Assembly: GCF_035609205.1 (NCBI RefSeq)
Contig: NZ_CP141184.1
Location: 2,880,501 to 2,944,500, forward strand
Direction of reading: 5' to 3'
Length of the DNA stretch: 64,000 nucleotides
Source: Hymenobacter sp. GOD-10R
Lineage (GTDB): Bacteria > Bacteroidota > Bacteroidia > Cytophagales > Hymenobacteraceae
The notes beneath the pieces are model-generated. The model ran no database searches, was not told the DNA's origin, and saw nothing but the letters and a program-made list of their open reading frames with translations. Position numbers and translations under genes: made by a program. Below are positions 8,486-17,128 of the stretch, in pieces (within the stretch, counting starts at the first letter, position 1; every line of letters begins with the position of its first letter).

Positions 8486-8947
8486 TTACCATTCGTCGTG
8501 CTGGATGGTTGCCTGCTCCATCACGCATAGTGTGCTGGGCGTAATCGTGTTATCGATTCGGATAGATTTGCGCAAAACATCATCTACTAAGATATCTGCC
8601 TTCAGGTATGCGCCGGGCGGAACCCGATTGCCGGCTTTTATTCGTTTGAAGGCAAGGGTAACATAATAGTCTTTGCTGGTCAGAACCTTGTACGTGGTGA
8701 TGGTGCCCTTCGCTGTTCCGCCGCTAATATCAGTATCCATGTTTTTTGTGGGGCCAGAGCCATCTTCCTGATTGCAGCCAGCATTGACATAAGCACCTAG
8801 GTCGTCGAGCTTCGCACCGGTGTAGCGCACCTTCACCGTATGCATAGCAGGCGCTGGGCCATCCATTTTCGCATTATCGTCTGAGCAGCTAAGTAGCGGT
8901 AAGAGAGCGGTAAAGCACAGATAAGATAGGAGGGGTAGCTTCTTCAT
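8486..8947 (-). CDS. putative lipoprotein, unknown function
   Basis: A 153-residue protein with a lipoprotein signal: hydrophobic core, then LLSC as the lipobox with Cys near residue 21, followed by SDDNAKMDG, an acidic tether of the kind that can export lipoproteins to the surface in Bacteroidota. The mature part looks like a small beta-rich domain. I recognise no family. It stands alone, convergent with the isoaspartyl peptidase gene. Confidence 0.65.
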   Translation of the reverse strand: MKKLPLLSYLCFTALLPLLSCSDDNAKMDGPAPAMHTVKVRYTGAKLDDLGAYVNAGCNQEDGSGPTKNMDTDISGGTAKGTITTYKVLTSKDYYVTLAFKRIKAGNRVPPGAYLKADILVDDVLRKSIRIDNTITPSTLCVMEQATIQHDEW

Positions 8948-9111
8948 GGCTTTGCTATAGAGGTTCTTAGGAAATATATATACTATTTTTTAATAGTGCT
9001 TCATACGCTGTTGCTTAAGTTTAGTAGTCTGTTGCTGGTTGCTACACAGAACCTCCTTAACACTTTTGTTTACTTACGCATCTGTAGAAACCAATAACTC
9101 CAATAGCTAAT

Positions 9112-9789
9112 CTACCTAGCCAGATACGGCCGTACCACCTTGGTCCACAAGGCGTAACCAGCGGGCGTCATGTGCAAACCGTCGGATTGGAAAAGCTCGG
9201 GACGAGGTTTACCATCGGCCCCAAGCATGGGAGGACCTACGTCGACAAATTGCGCCCAGCGGTGCGTTTTGGTGTACTGTTGAATTTGCTTGTTGGCCAT
9301 TTGCATCTTCTCATATTGGGCAAAGCGGGCCAAGCTAGGTTTGATAGCAATGTAGAGCAAGCGGGTGCCGGGCAGCTCACGGTGCAAGCGCTCGGCAAAC
9401 GTGCGAAACTCCTCCATGACTTTTTCGGGCGCCACACCAGCGTTGATGTCATTGTCGCCGGCGTAGAGCACCACCTGCCGCGGATGGTAAGGCGTAATCA
9501 GCTTGTCAAAGTAGTGGTTTACGTCGCTGAGCTGGGAGCCCCCAAAACCGCGGTTCAAGACCGGGCGGCTCGGGAAGTCTGTTTGCAAGGTTTGCCACAT
9601 CCGGATGGAAGAGCTACCGGTGAACACAATACCGCGCGCAGGTGGGGGCAGCAGGCTGTCTTGATGGGCAAAGGCAGCAATTTCGTCGGCGAAAGGGGCT
9701 ATGGTTTGCGCGTGCAGGGCGACGGGCAAAAACCAAAAGATTAGTGACGCTAGCCAACCATGCCATGACCGAATGTTTAAGATCTTCAT
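9112..9789 (-). CDS. SGNH/GDSL-type hydrolase, secreted
   Basis: A 225-residue SGNH hydrolase. A signal peptide (LASLIFWFLPVALHAQ) is followed by block I FTGSSSIRMW (nucleophile Ser about 59-60), block III LYAGDNDI (Gly-x-Asn-Asp type) and block V DGLHMTPAGY with Asp203 and His206 as the rest of the triad. The GSSS form of block I is seen in the platelet-activating-factor acetylhydrolase-like subgroup. It likely removes acyl or acetyl esters from lipids or carbohydrates in the periplasm. Substrate unknown. Confidence 0.88.
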   Translation of the reverse strand: MKILNIRSWHGWLASLIFWFLPVALHAQTIAPFADEIAAFAHQDSLLPPPARGIVFTGSSSIRMWQTLQTDFPSRPVLNRGFGGSQLSDVNHYFDKLITPYHPRQVVLYAGDNDINAGVAPEKVMEEFRTFAERLHRELPGTRLLYIAIKPSLARFAQYEKMQMANKQIQQYTKTHRWAQFVDVGPPMLGADGKPRPELFQSDGLHMTPAGYALWTKVVRPYLAR

Positions 9790-9890
9790 TTGGTGAAATC
9801 TGAGAAGTGGGAGGAGAAGTTGCTGGTAAGCACCCTTATTTACGGTGTGAGCAAAGCTATCTATATTTAAAAACCCACAACCTAGCCTAC

Positions 9891-10074
9891 ATGAAAAGAA
9901 CGTTACTCCTTAGCATACTAGCTGGTGGCCTGTTTGCCTTCACCAGTTCGGTTGCACCGAAAACTTTAGCTGCCTTGTTTGACCAATACTGGGAGAAGTA
10001 AGCCGAACGCCCGTTGCAGACCCTTAGCCGTGTTGGATAAGAAAATGGATGCCTGGGCGGCTAAGCAGAAGTAA
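9891..10074 (+). pseudogene. remnant of a DUF885-type gene (N- and C-terminal ends only)
   Basis: ATG at 9891 opens 36 codons with a clear signal peptide (MKRTLLLSILAGGLFAFTSS) and then LAALFDQYWEK before a stop at 9999-10001. A second frame at 10018-10074 reads RPLAVLDKKMDAWAAKQK and stops. I recall the first segment as the typical start, and the second as the typical end, of secreted DUF885 proteins of roughly 550-600 residues. The likely explanation is a large internal deletion that left both termini. Alternatively the first part could be a real tiny secreted peptide. Homology was not tested. Confidence 0.5.
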
Positions 10075-10095
10075 GCACACTAACTAGGGCGCCAT

Positions 10096-10150
10096 AAAAA
10101 GGGCTGAGCCCGCAGAAGCAATATATGCTTCTGCGGGCTCAGCCCTTTTT
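10096..10150. terminator. long perfect hairpin, bidirectional terminator
   Basis: About 25-nt perfect arms (AAAAAGGGCTGAGCCCGCAG at the left, its complement ending in CCCTTTTT at the right) around a short AT loop. It separates the DUF885 remnant (+) from the cyanophycinase gene (-). Confidence 0.85.
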
Positions 10151-10176
10151 ATTCTAGATTGACACGAGCAGCTTCC

Positions 10177-11079
10177 TTACGCTTCCGTCTCAGCTGGTGC
10201 TAGCGCTTCTTTGCTCGTGTAGAACTTCCGCTCCTTTATATTATAGACGTTGCCTTTCACCATCACGTGCATGGTCATATTCTCGATGGAAATGGCGGCG
10301 CCCTTTTTGGCAGCAGCGGCGTTGTTGTGCTGCAAGTCGTGCCCATCCATGATGACCACTAGGTTGGAGCCAATTGTCTCCACTAGGTTGCCTTCGGTAA
10401 TGAGCACGCCAGTGTCTTCCCCTAGGCCAATGCCGATGAGCTTGGGGTGGAGGGCCACCGCCTCGATCAGCCGCCCAAAGCGCCCCCGTTTTACGAAGTG
10501 CGAATCAATCACGGCCGTGTCGAGTAGTCGCAGACCTAGGCCTAGCTGTACGGCTCCCTTCATGAGAGCACCTGGCACGCTGCCGCCTTTGATCATGATG
10601 TGCGACATGGCCATGGCCCCGGCGCTGGTGCCGGCTATCACGAAGTTGGGCTCCTGAAAATAGCGCGTCGTGAGTCGATCGAGAAATTCGCTTTCGCCGA
10701 ACATATCCCGTAGGCGCGCCTGGTTGCCGCCGCTCATCATTACCACGTCGGCGGCGAGCAGGCGCTCTAGGTACTCGGGCTTGCGCGCATCCTCGGGCGT
10801 GCGAATATCCATCACCCCGACGTTCATGCAATTCAGCATCGCAAACGACGACACGTAAATCTTGCCGACTTCTTCCGGAATCATGGAAGCTGTCGTAATC
10901 ACTTCAATGCGCGGATCCTCTTTGCCGGATTCGGTAACGATGCGCTTTAAGATTCCTAGCTCAAAAAAATTGAGGTAGTATTTCTTCTTGGTGCGGGGAT
11001 TAGGGTGGGTGCCTTTATCTTCATTGCCACCGATGGCAATCAGCTTACCGAGGGGTTTTTGATTTTTCAACGCAAACAA
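10177..11079 (-). CDS. cyanophycinase-like peptidase (S51 family)
   Basis: A 300-residue peptidase S51 protein. GKLIAIGGNEDKG at the N-terminus, VVMMSGGNQARL near 113-123 and GTSAGAMAMS near 150-159 (nucleophile Ser152) are the cyanophycinase signatures. The family cuts the arginine-aspartate polymer cyanophycin into beta-Asp-Arg dipeptides. No cyanophycin synthetase is in the window, but an isoaspartyl peptidase is 2 kb away. There is no in-frame ATG before the conserved region and a stop lies at 11080-11082, so a TTG start (11079 or 11070) is needed. It has no signal peptide, so it is cytoplasmic. Confidence 0.88.
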   Translation of the reverse strand: MFALKNQKPLGKLIAIGGNEDKGTHPNPRTKKKYYLNFFELGILKRIVTESGKEDPRIEVITTASMIPEEVGKIYVSSFAMLNCMNVGVMDIRTPEDARKPEYLERLLAADVVMMSGGNQARLRDMFGESEFLDRLTTRYFQEPNFVIAGTSAGAMAMSHIMIKGGSVPGALMKGAVQLGLGLRLLDTAVIDSHFVKRGRFGRLIEAVALHPKLIGIGLGEDTGVLITEGNLVETIGSNLVVIMDGHDLQHNNAAAAKKGAAISIENMTMHVMVKGNVYNIKERKFYTSKEALAPAETEA

Positions 11080-11159
11080 TCAACTGGTTCAACACAAAAG
11101 ATAGAAACGAAAGGTAGTGGCAAGCAAGCTTTAGGCCACCATGTTTTCGTTTTTACAGC

Positions 11160-12965
11160 TCAGCCTAGCCCAACCAGCGTATCAAGCGTGCTTGTGGCTA
11201 CGGCGTGATAGTTGGGTCGCGCTTCGGCGTAAAGGGCCTGCGCCCATGCTAGCCCTTTTGGCGTAGCGAGCACCGCCTTATAGAGCGGCACCAAAAACTT
11301 GCGCCGCCCTACTCTCGTCAGGAACTGGTGCACAGCGGCATCGGCGGCATGATAGCCAGCCGCTAGGGTCAGGGGGAGCCAAGCGCCGAGCAGCTCAGCA
11401 TTGTGGGAGTGTGTAAACCCAAAGACCGCATCGAGCTCGGTAAGTTGCTCGACTGTGAGCTGTTTGGGCAGGCCATGCAAGAAGTGCAGCCACTCATGGC
11501 TACTCCAGCCAGCCGTAGCTAGGTGGGCCGCTGGCGTACCATGCTGCCACTTAGCTAAAGCTTCCTCCACCGCCGCAAACCGCTCAGACGCAACAGGTGG
11601 TGCTACCGCCGGAATACCCGGACCGTTGATCCATGCATCGAGTTGCAGCTGCTCTTCCAAACCCGGCTCCTGGTCGAGCAGTTCCCGCCGTAGGTAATTC
11701 ACAAACGAAGCGGTGTCCATCGACTGGAAGCTGTGGCGGGTGAAGTACTCCTTAATAAAGGTGTCTAGCCGCTCCCGGCCCACGAGGTGCTCCAGAGTGA
11801 GTAGGAGGTAGTCGCCCTTTTCGTAGGCAATGTCGGTGAGGCCTTCGTCAGGGTCGCGGCCAGCTAGGTCTAGGTGTAAGAGAGTATCGGGGCTAGTCGG
11901 GCCGATTTCGTTAATAGTAGTAAGCAGATCGGAGTGACCTAGCACTTGCAGCATATCGGCGTAGGAGCGACCGTACAGTTTTTCCATGATGCGCCGTTCG
12001 AAGTACACGGTGAAGCCTTCATTTAGCCAGAAGTCGTTCCAGGTAGCGTTCGTCACCAGGTTACCCGACCAAGAATGAGCTAACTCGTGAGCTATCAAGC
12101 TAGTGAGGCTCCGGTCGCCGGTAATAATAGTAGGCGTTACAAATGTTAAACGCGGATTTTCCATTCCACCGAACGGAAAGCTAGGAGGGAGCACCAGCAA
12201 ATCGTACCGTTCCCAGCGGTAAGGGCCGTAGAGTTCTTCCGCCGCCGCGACCATTTTTTCTAAGTCAATGAACTCGCTGGCTGACCTAGGAAGCGTCACG
12301 GGTTCGGCGTATACGCCGGTACGGCCACTTATAGGAGTGAAGCCTAGGTCACCCACCGCTAATGCCATGAGGTAAGCCGGAATAGGCTGAGCCATGGAAA
12401 AATTATATTCGCCGAGGGTGTTGCGTGTTTGCGGATTCGTGGCGCTCATTAACGCCAGCAGTGCCGACGGCACCTGCACCCGAGCCTCGTACGTGAAGCG
12501 CACGCTAGGCGAGTCTTGGCAAGGCAGCCAGGTACGAGCGAGGATGGCCTGCGATTGGGTGAAGAGGAAAGGATGAACACGTTCAGCGGTCTGCTCGGGT
12601 GCCAGCCACTGCAGCGCCGCCGCCTCAGGTGAAGTCTGGTAGTGAATCGTGACGGTATCCGTCTCGGGCCGGTGGAGGTCGATGCGTAAGGACTGCCCGA
12701 GCACCGGGTCGTCAGGACCTAGGTCGAAGGTGGTTGGTATACCTGTGGGGCCACCGAGCAACACGGCTTCGATGACCAGTCCACGAGCGTCGAGCCACAG
12801 CTCTGTTGCTCCCTCGCTGCGGTCGAGTTGCCAGGTGGCTTGGCCAGCTAGCGTGCGGGTGGTAAAGTCAACGATGAGGTCGAGTGCTAGGTGGCGGACC
12901 CTAGCTTGTGTAGGACGGGCGTGGCTGTGTGGGTCGGATGTGAGGGAAGGCAACGAAGTGGACAT
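11160..12965 (-). CDS. M1 family zinc metallopeptidase (aminopeptidase)
   Basis: About 601 residues from the ATG at 12965; an upstream extension to 13031 looks untranslated. The exopeptidase motif GGMEN is near residue 266, the zinc site HELAHSWSGN near 293 (HExxH) with the third ligand Glu in NEGF near 316. The sequence around the site (LVTNATWNDFWLNEGF) is close to the leukotriene A4 hydrolase branch. Residues 450-600 are a helical C-terminal domain. No signal peptide is seen, so it likely trims N-terminal residues from peptides in the cytoplasm. Confidence 0.92.
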   Translation of the reverse strand: MSTSLPSLTSDPHSHARPTQARVRHLALDLIVDFTTRTLAGQATWQLDRSEGATELWLDARGLVIEAVLLGGPTGIPTTFDLGPDDPVLGQSLRIDLHRPETDTVTIHYQTSPEAAALQWLAPEQTAERVHPFLFTQSQAILARTWLPCQDSPSVRFTYEARVQVPSALLALMSATNPQTRNTLGEYNFSMAQPIPAYLMALAVGDLGFTPISGRTGVYAEPVTLPRSASEFIDLEKMVAAAEELYGPYRWERYDLLVLPPSFPFGGMENPRLTFVTPTIITGDRSLTSLIAHELAHSWSGNLVTNATWNDFWLNEGFTVYFERRIMEKLYGRSYADMLQVLGHSDLLTTINEIGPTSPDTLLHLDLAGRDPDEGLTDIAYEKGDYLLLTLEHLVGRERLDTFIKEYFTRHSFQSMDTASFVNYLRRELLDQEPGLEEQLQLDAWINGPGIPAVAPPVASERFAAVEEALAKWQHGTPAAHLATAGWSSHEWLHFLHGLPKQLTVEQLTELDAVFGFTHSHNAELLGAWLPLTLAAGYHAADAAVHQFLTRVGRRKFLVPLYKAVLATPKGLAWAQALYAEARPNYHAVATSTLDTLVGLG

Positions 12966-13235
12966 GGACAAAGCAGAACAGAAGAAAGAGACTTTACTAC
13001 GGATAGTAGATAGGAAAACAAGAGTAACCAAACCGGCAGCTGCAGCCGGGCCTAAGTTCCGTACGAGGATCCAGAGAAAAGCACTAACTTGCGGCTATTG
13101 GTGTATAAAAATAGTAGGCAACCTCGCTAGGCGATACGCAGTAAAATGCGGAACTCCTAATGAATGGTTGAGTTTAGCGTTCGGCTGAACTTGCCATTAT
13201 CAACCTACTTTTTTGTACCTCGTTTTCCTATTTGC

Positions 13236-15011
13236 ATGAACTTCGTTATTCGTCCTTCTTTCCTGACTACGCTCTTGTTCTGGGTGCTGAGCTTGACGCT
13301 CCTCACCTCGACTACGTCGTGCAGCCAGGATCAGAAGGCTAAAATACAGAACGCCATTCCTGGTGCGCTCACGAAAGAACGCGGTCCGCAGCCTAAGCTC
13401 GACAGCGTGTATGTGGCGCGTACCATGAACGCCGAGCCCGCTTTCAAAGGGCAATTGGTGTGGGCCAAAAAATTCTATCGGGAGCGGGGCTTCAAGCTCG
13501 GCTGGTTCCATGATCATGAGGTGGTGCCCCAGGCCAAGACCCTGCTTGAGGTCATTAACAAAGCCGCTGATGAAGGCCTCAACCCTAAGGACTATAAGAT
13601 CAAGGACTTTGATAAGCTCTTTGCGGAGCTAGACAAGGCGCAATCTGACACGACCAAGCGTAATGCTTTGGAAAAAGAGATTGACGTCTCGTTATCAGGC
13701 ACTTACTTTAAATGGGCTTCCGATTTTTATCGGGGTATTGTAGACCCGCGCCAAGTAAAAGACATAGACTGGAACGTGAAGCGCAACAAAATCAAGCTTC
13801 ACAAGGCGCTGATGACGATCCTGAAGGAGCGCGACAGCACCTACCCTTACTACCAGTTTGAGCCCCTGCACCCCGAGTATGACCGCCTGAAAAAGGCCTT
13901 GGCTGAGTACCGTTCGATTCAGCGTAATGGAGGTTGGCCAACCTTACCTGTGGGTACTAAGCTGAAGCCTGGCGACACCAGCCCCACAGTTGCACTTCTG
14001 CGTAAACGCTTGTTAGGTGACAAAGCAGAAGCGGCTCCTGCCACCGTTGCTAGTGCAACCGAAACACCAGCCGTGGCAGTTTCCAACAAGCCAGTTGGGA
14101 ATACCACAGCTGCTCCAGCCGAGAAGTACGACACCGAATTGGCGAATGCTGTAAAGTCATTTCAACGGCAAAATGGACTCGCTGCTACTGGCGTCGTGAG
14201 CGGAGAAACCTTGCAGACACTCAACGTTCCGGTGGATCATCGCATCAACCAGATCATCGTGAATATGGAGCGGTGGCGGTGGATCCCTAAGCGCTTCGAG
14301 CCAAATTATTTGCTCGTCAATATTCCGGATTATACTCTCCATGTTATCGAAGACAACAAGGAGGCGTTCAATATGCGCGTCATTGTTGGCAAGACACTGA
14401 ATGCTACTCCGGTGTTCAGCGACAAGATGGAGTACGTGGTATTGGCTCCTTATTGGAACGTGCCAATGAGTATCATTCAGAAAGAACTCCGGCCAAAATT
14501 GATGGCTGATCCGGTAGGCACGTTGAATCGCCTGGACATGGAAGTGGTGAAAGGTTGGGGCCGTAAAGCTACACCTATAGACCCCACGACTATCGACTGG
14601 TCCAGCGTTGATCAGACCAACTTTAAGTACACGGTTCGCCGCCGTCCAGGTCCTAAAAACGACCTAGGAGATGCGAAGTTTATCTTCCCAAACTCTCAGG
14701 ATATCTACCTCCACGACACTCCTCACGATGAACTTTTCAGTCAGGGCAAGCGTGGGTTTAGCCACGGTTGCGTACGCGTACAGGACCCTATTAAGCTTGC
14801 CGAATACCTGCTGCGCGACCGGCCCGAGTGGGACCGCCAAACTATTCTGGACACTATTGCTACGCACCGGGAGAAGTACATCACGCTCAAAGAAAAGTTG
14901 CCTGTGTACCTCGTTTACTTCACCGCTTGGGCGGACGAGGATGGTACCATGCACTTCCGTGATGATATTTACGGGCATGATAAGGCCTTAGCTAAAGAGT
15001 ATTTCGACTAA
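13236..15011 (+). CDS. L,D-transpeptidase (YcbB/LdtD-like) lipoprotein
   Basis: About 591 residues starting at ATG 13236. A lipoprotein signal ends in STTSC. It is followed by a YcbB-type scaffold region (AADEGLNPKDYKIKDF), a peptidoglycan-binding repeat (YDTELANAVKSFQRQNGL) and a YkuD catalytic domain whose SHGCVRVQDP motif carries the nucleophile Cys near residue 512. The enzyme forms 3-3 cross-links in peptidoglycan, or attaches proteins to it, in the periplasm. An Ala/Thr/Pro-rich insert near residues 260-300 splits the binding domain. The length fits the family. Confidence 0.92.
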   Translation: MNFVIRPSFLTTLLFWVLSLTLLTSTTSCSQDQKAKIQNAIPGALTKERGPQPKLDSVYVARTMNAEPAFKGQLVWAKKFYRERGFKLGWFHDHEVVPQAKTLLEVINKAADEGLNPKDYKIKDFDKLFAELDKAQSDTTKRNALEKEIDVSLSGTYFKWASDFYRGIVDPRQVKDIDWNVKRNKIKLHKALMTILKERDSTYPYYQFEPLHPEYDRLKKALAEYRSIQRNGGWPTLPVGTKLKPGDTSPTVALLRKRLLGDKAEAAPATVASATETPAVAVSNKPVGNTTAAPAEKYDTELANAVKSFQRQNGLAATGVVSGETLQTLNVPVDHRINQIIVNMERWRWIPKRFEPNYLLVNIPDYTLHVIEDNKEAFNMRVIVGKTLNATPVFSDKMEYVVLAPYWNVPMSIIQKELRPKLMADPVGTLNRLDMEVVKGWGRKATPIDPTTIDWSSVDQTNFKYTVRRRPGPKNDLGDAKFIFPNSQDIYLHDTPHDELFSQGKRGFSHGCVRVQDPIKLAEYLLRDRPEWDRQTILDTIATHREKYITLKEKLPVYLVYFTAWADEDGTMHFRDDIYGHDKALAKEYFD

Positions 15012-15070
15012 AGGAGGCAGATCCCGAGAAGAGAAAAGGAATTGATCTAAACCTCGCTTAGCACAATTCA

Positions 15071-15104
15071 GAAGGCGTCTCGATGACAATCGAGGCGCCT
15101 TTTT
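15071..15104 (+). terminator. rho-independent terminator after L,D-transpeptidase gene
   Basis: Stem AAGGCGTCTCGAT paired with ATCGAGGCGCCTT (one G-T wobble), 4-nt loop, then a T-rich run. Confidence 0.8.
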
Positions 15105-15307
15105 CTTTACGTTATAAACCTCAGTTGAAGCGAGCATAGGTAGTACCAGTTGTCTTTTCAGTATGCAGCGGAATAGAATAGTGTTCTGCTGTTCGAGCAT
15201 TTATGGTAAATGACAGAAGAGGAGCAGAGACTTAGTTCTTGCCTGCCCCTAATTAAAATATATGTTCAAGTAGTAGGATGAATGGCTTAAGTGGTTGTTG
15301 ATAGATT

Positions 15308-15387
15308 TGTAAATACACAATTCACTTTGTTTACAAATATACATAAGGCAAATAGTGGTGCTGCCTCCTTGTTTAATATTGTAAACA
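15308..15387. promoter_or_regulatory. putative operators upstream of the XRE regulator
   Basis: Two inverted pairs of a TGTTTACA-like half-site: TGTAAATA (15308-15315) facing TGTTTACA (15328-15335), and TGTTTA-N6-TAAACA (15370-15387, perfect arms). They lie 35 to 115 bp upstream of the regulator's -7 box. A matching, more perfect site is at 17015-17041. Autoregulation by the XRE protein is inferred. Confidence 0.45.
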
Positions 15388-15401
15388 GAGGTAAAGTGTA
15401 G

Positions 15402-15430
15402 TTGTTGTAGGAAGTAAGAGCGTACATTTG
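15402..15430 (+). promoter_or_regulatory. promoter of the XRE regulator gene
   Basis: TACATTTG at 15423-15430 matches the Bacteroidota -7 consensus TAnnTTTG, with TTG at 15402-15404 about 18 nt upstream as the -33 element. Transcription would start near 15436, leaving a leader of about 25 nt. Confidence 0.55.
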
Positions 15431-15460
15431 TAATTACCCAACTAAGGTTAGTTATACACG

Positions 15461-16138
15461 ATGGTCGAGCGCATTCGGCAGCTTTTGGAAGCACGGCAAT
15501 TAACGCCCACGCAGTTTGCAGATGCGATTGGTGTGGCTAGACCAATTATCAGCCATATTCTAAGCGGCCGCAACAAGCCTAGCTTAGAGGTAGTGCAGAA
15601 AATTATTGGAGCCTTTCCTGATTTATCCCTCCCCTGGCTGTTAAGCGGTGCGGGCACTATGCTCGCCAGTGCCATACCGCCGGATGTTAAAGTTTCTCCC
15701 AAAGCGCCGACCTCGCCTACTAGTTCTGACAACCTCTCTGGTGGCGCCACTAACGCACGCCAAGCTTCCCAGGACAGACCAGCGGCTTTGCGTGCGCCTG
15801 AAACGCCGTCAGCCCCCTTATTTGAGCAATCCAAGCGCCAAGTGGAGCCTGCTCCAACACCCAAACCTGCGAATCCAATAGAAAACAGCGAACAAGTGCC
15901 TCCTGCGCCTCCGCTAGTACCCCGTGCATTGGCTCCTTCAACTAGCAATAATGATTCGGTAGCTACTTCCGCGGCGCCAGCGCTAGAGATAGCGCAACAA
16001 GTACAACCAGCAAGAACTGTGGCGCCAATACCTCCCGCAGCTGCTACGGCCTTTGCAGAGCCAGATAAAGCGATTCGGCGGATCGTCATCTTCTACCAAG
16101 ACGGCACCTTTACTGACTACAGGCCAGAAGCTAATTAA
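15461..16138 (+). CDS. XRE-family HTH regulator with long Pro/Ala-rich tail
   Basis: A 225-residue protein. Residues 1 to about 65 are a Cro/CI-type helix-turn-helix: LTPTQFADAIGVARPIISHI is the helix 2-turn-helix 3 region and LPWLLSGAGTML ends the domain. Residues 75-200 are low-complexity and rich in Pro, Ala, Ser and Thr, likely disordered. The last 25 residues (RRIVIFYQDGTFTDYRPEAN) form a short ordered-looking segment. It lies between two AT-rich regions with palindromic TGTTTACA sites that may be its operators. The ordered tail could be a sensor or an interaction peptide; this is a guess. Confidence 0.8.
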   Translation: MVERIRQLLEARQLTPTQFADAIGVARPIISHILSGRNKPSLEVVQKIIGAFPDLSLPWLLSGAGTMLASAIPPDVKVSPKAPTSPTSSDNLSGGATNARQASQDRPAALRAPETPSAPLFEQSKRQVEPAPTPKPANPIENSEQVPPAPPLVPRALAPSTSNNDSVATSAAPALEIAQQVQPARTVAPIPPAAATAFAEPDKAIRRIVIFYQDGTFTDYRPEAN

Positions 16139-17014
16139 TGTATTGTGCAATGTGGTGACCCTTAACAACCCTTGCAAAACAGGTCTGGTAAACGCGGTTA
16201 AGCAGGAGAAATAGCCAAGTTGATTATTTCTAATCAGAAACAGGTACAGTAGTTGTTTACCTGTGTTTTACTGCTAGCTGGGTGGTCCTGCGTGCTTATT
16301 CCGCTTGCTGTAATTGAGACCGGCGTTCTTTAGACTAACTGCCTATCTACGCTCCAAAAGGCCTCTTCCGACAGTGTTATTGAACTAGTGCTCAGAGTTA
16401 GAGTAGAAGAGTATCGAAAGGTGTGTGCTGTGCTGCCTGCTACTGTCGAGCTATATTTAATACAATTTGGCAGAGTCTATATTCACCTCCTGGTTTTGCT
16501 TGTAACTGTATTCGTAAGTATAGTTTGTACGCCTTAGCAATACAGGTCCTGTACACGATTTATTTATATTAATTATAGGTGGTTTAAATGCATTGTATAA
16601 GACCGATTATTGATTTTATAAATGCTTTTTTTTCAGTAAGTTATACTAGTGGTTATTAAGCTATAGTAAAAAGAAAAATGCTTGTTTTTATTGATCTTGC
16701 AAATAATATTTAAGTGTAATTTATAGCAGTGATTTGCGTTCATTACATGCAAGACTGATTGAGTGCTGTCTTGCTAAAAGCCTTGACACGTGAACAGCTG
16801 AGAATAGTCCTGAGTTTTGAGGCTAATTGATATCTAACACTCTTAGCTAAGCGCCTGAGTAGGCATGCTCTCTAGCATGAATAGATGCTGAAGTGCCATT
16901 AGTATCTGTTGAGCCATTTTTTATACTAAGCGTGGTTTTTAGGTGCAGAAAGAATGCGCTTTATAAGAGCACAAATGTTAGTGCCAAACAACTTAAGGAT
17001 GAGTGCAGAGGAGC

Positions 17015-17041
17015 TGTTTACACTTGTTATAAATGTAAACA
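17015..17041. promoter_or_regulatory. perfect palindromic site TGTTTACA-N11-TGTAAACA
   Basis: Two 8-nt half-sites in perfect inverted symmetry, one helical turn and a half apart, about 77 bp upstream of the -7 box of the small lipoprotein gene. They resemble the sites upstream of the XRE regulator at 15308-15387. Operator function is inferred. Confidence 0.5.
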
Positions 17042-17094
17042 GTGGTTCAGAAGATAAATAGCTAAGTACTCAGTTCAGCATAAGACGGTAGTGC

Positions 17095-17125
17095 TTGGCA
17101 GTTTTAGGGGTGGTGCTTACCTTTG
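17095..17125 (+). promoter_or_regulatory. promoter of small lipoprotein gene
   Basis: TACCTTTG at 17118-17125 fits TAnnTTTG, with TTG at 17095-17097 upstream. The box ends 3 nt before the ATG at 17129, so the message would be leaderless or start inside the first codons. Confidence 0.5.
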
Positions 17126-17128
17126 GGC

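Larger units (their letters stand above)
15012..15460. other. intergenic region with terminator, putative operators and XRE promoter
   Basis: It holds a terminator at 15071-15104 and is then increasingly AT-rich. At 15308-15335 and 15370-15387 there are inverted TGTTTACA-like pairs, and a promoter at 15402-15430 precedes the XRE gene. I see no convincing coding sequence. Confidence 0.6.
16139..17128. other. AT-rich intergenic region, about 990 bp
   Basis: No credible open frame on either strand and no tRNA or known RNA fold that I can recognise. Base composition is clearly more AT-rich than the neighbours, with T runs and short inverted repeats. It carries a TGTTTAC half-site at 16254-16260, a strong palindrome at 17015-17041 and a promoter just before the lipoprotein gene. 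It could hide an unannotated RNA. Confidence 0.5.

Noticed and set aside
12649..13188. Plus-strand frame of 179 codons
   Set aside because: Antisense to the M1 peptidase gene; Ser/Arg-rich shadow translation with no motif.
15249..15494. Minus-strand frame upstream of the XRE gene
   Set aside because: It covers the AT-rich operator and promoter region and its translation looks random.
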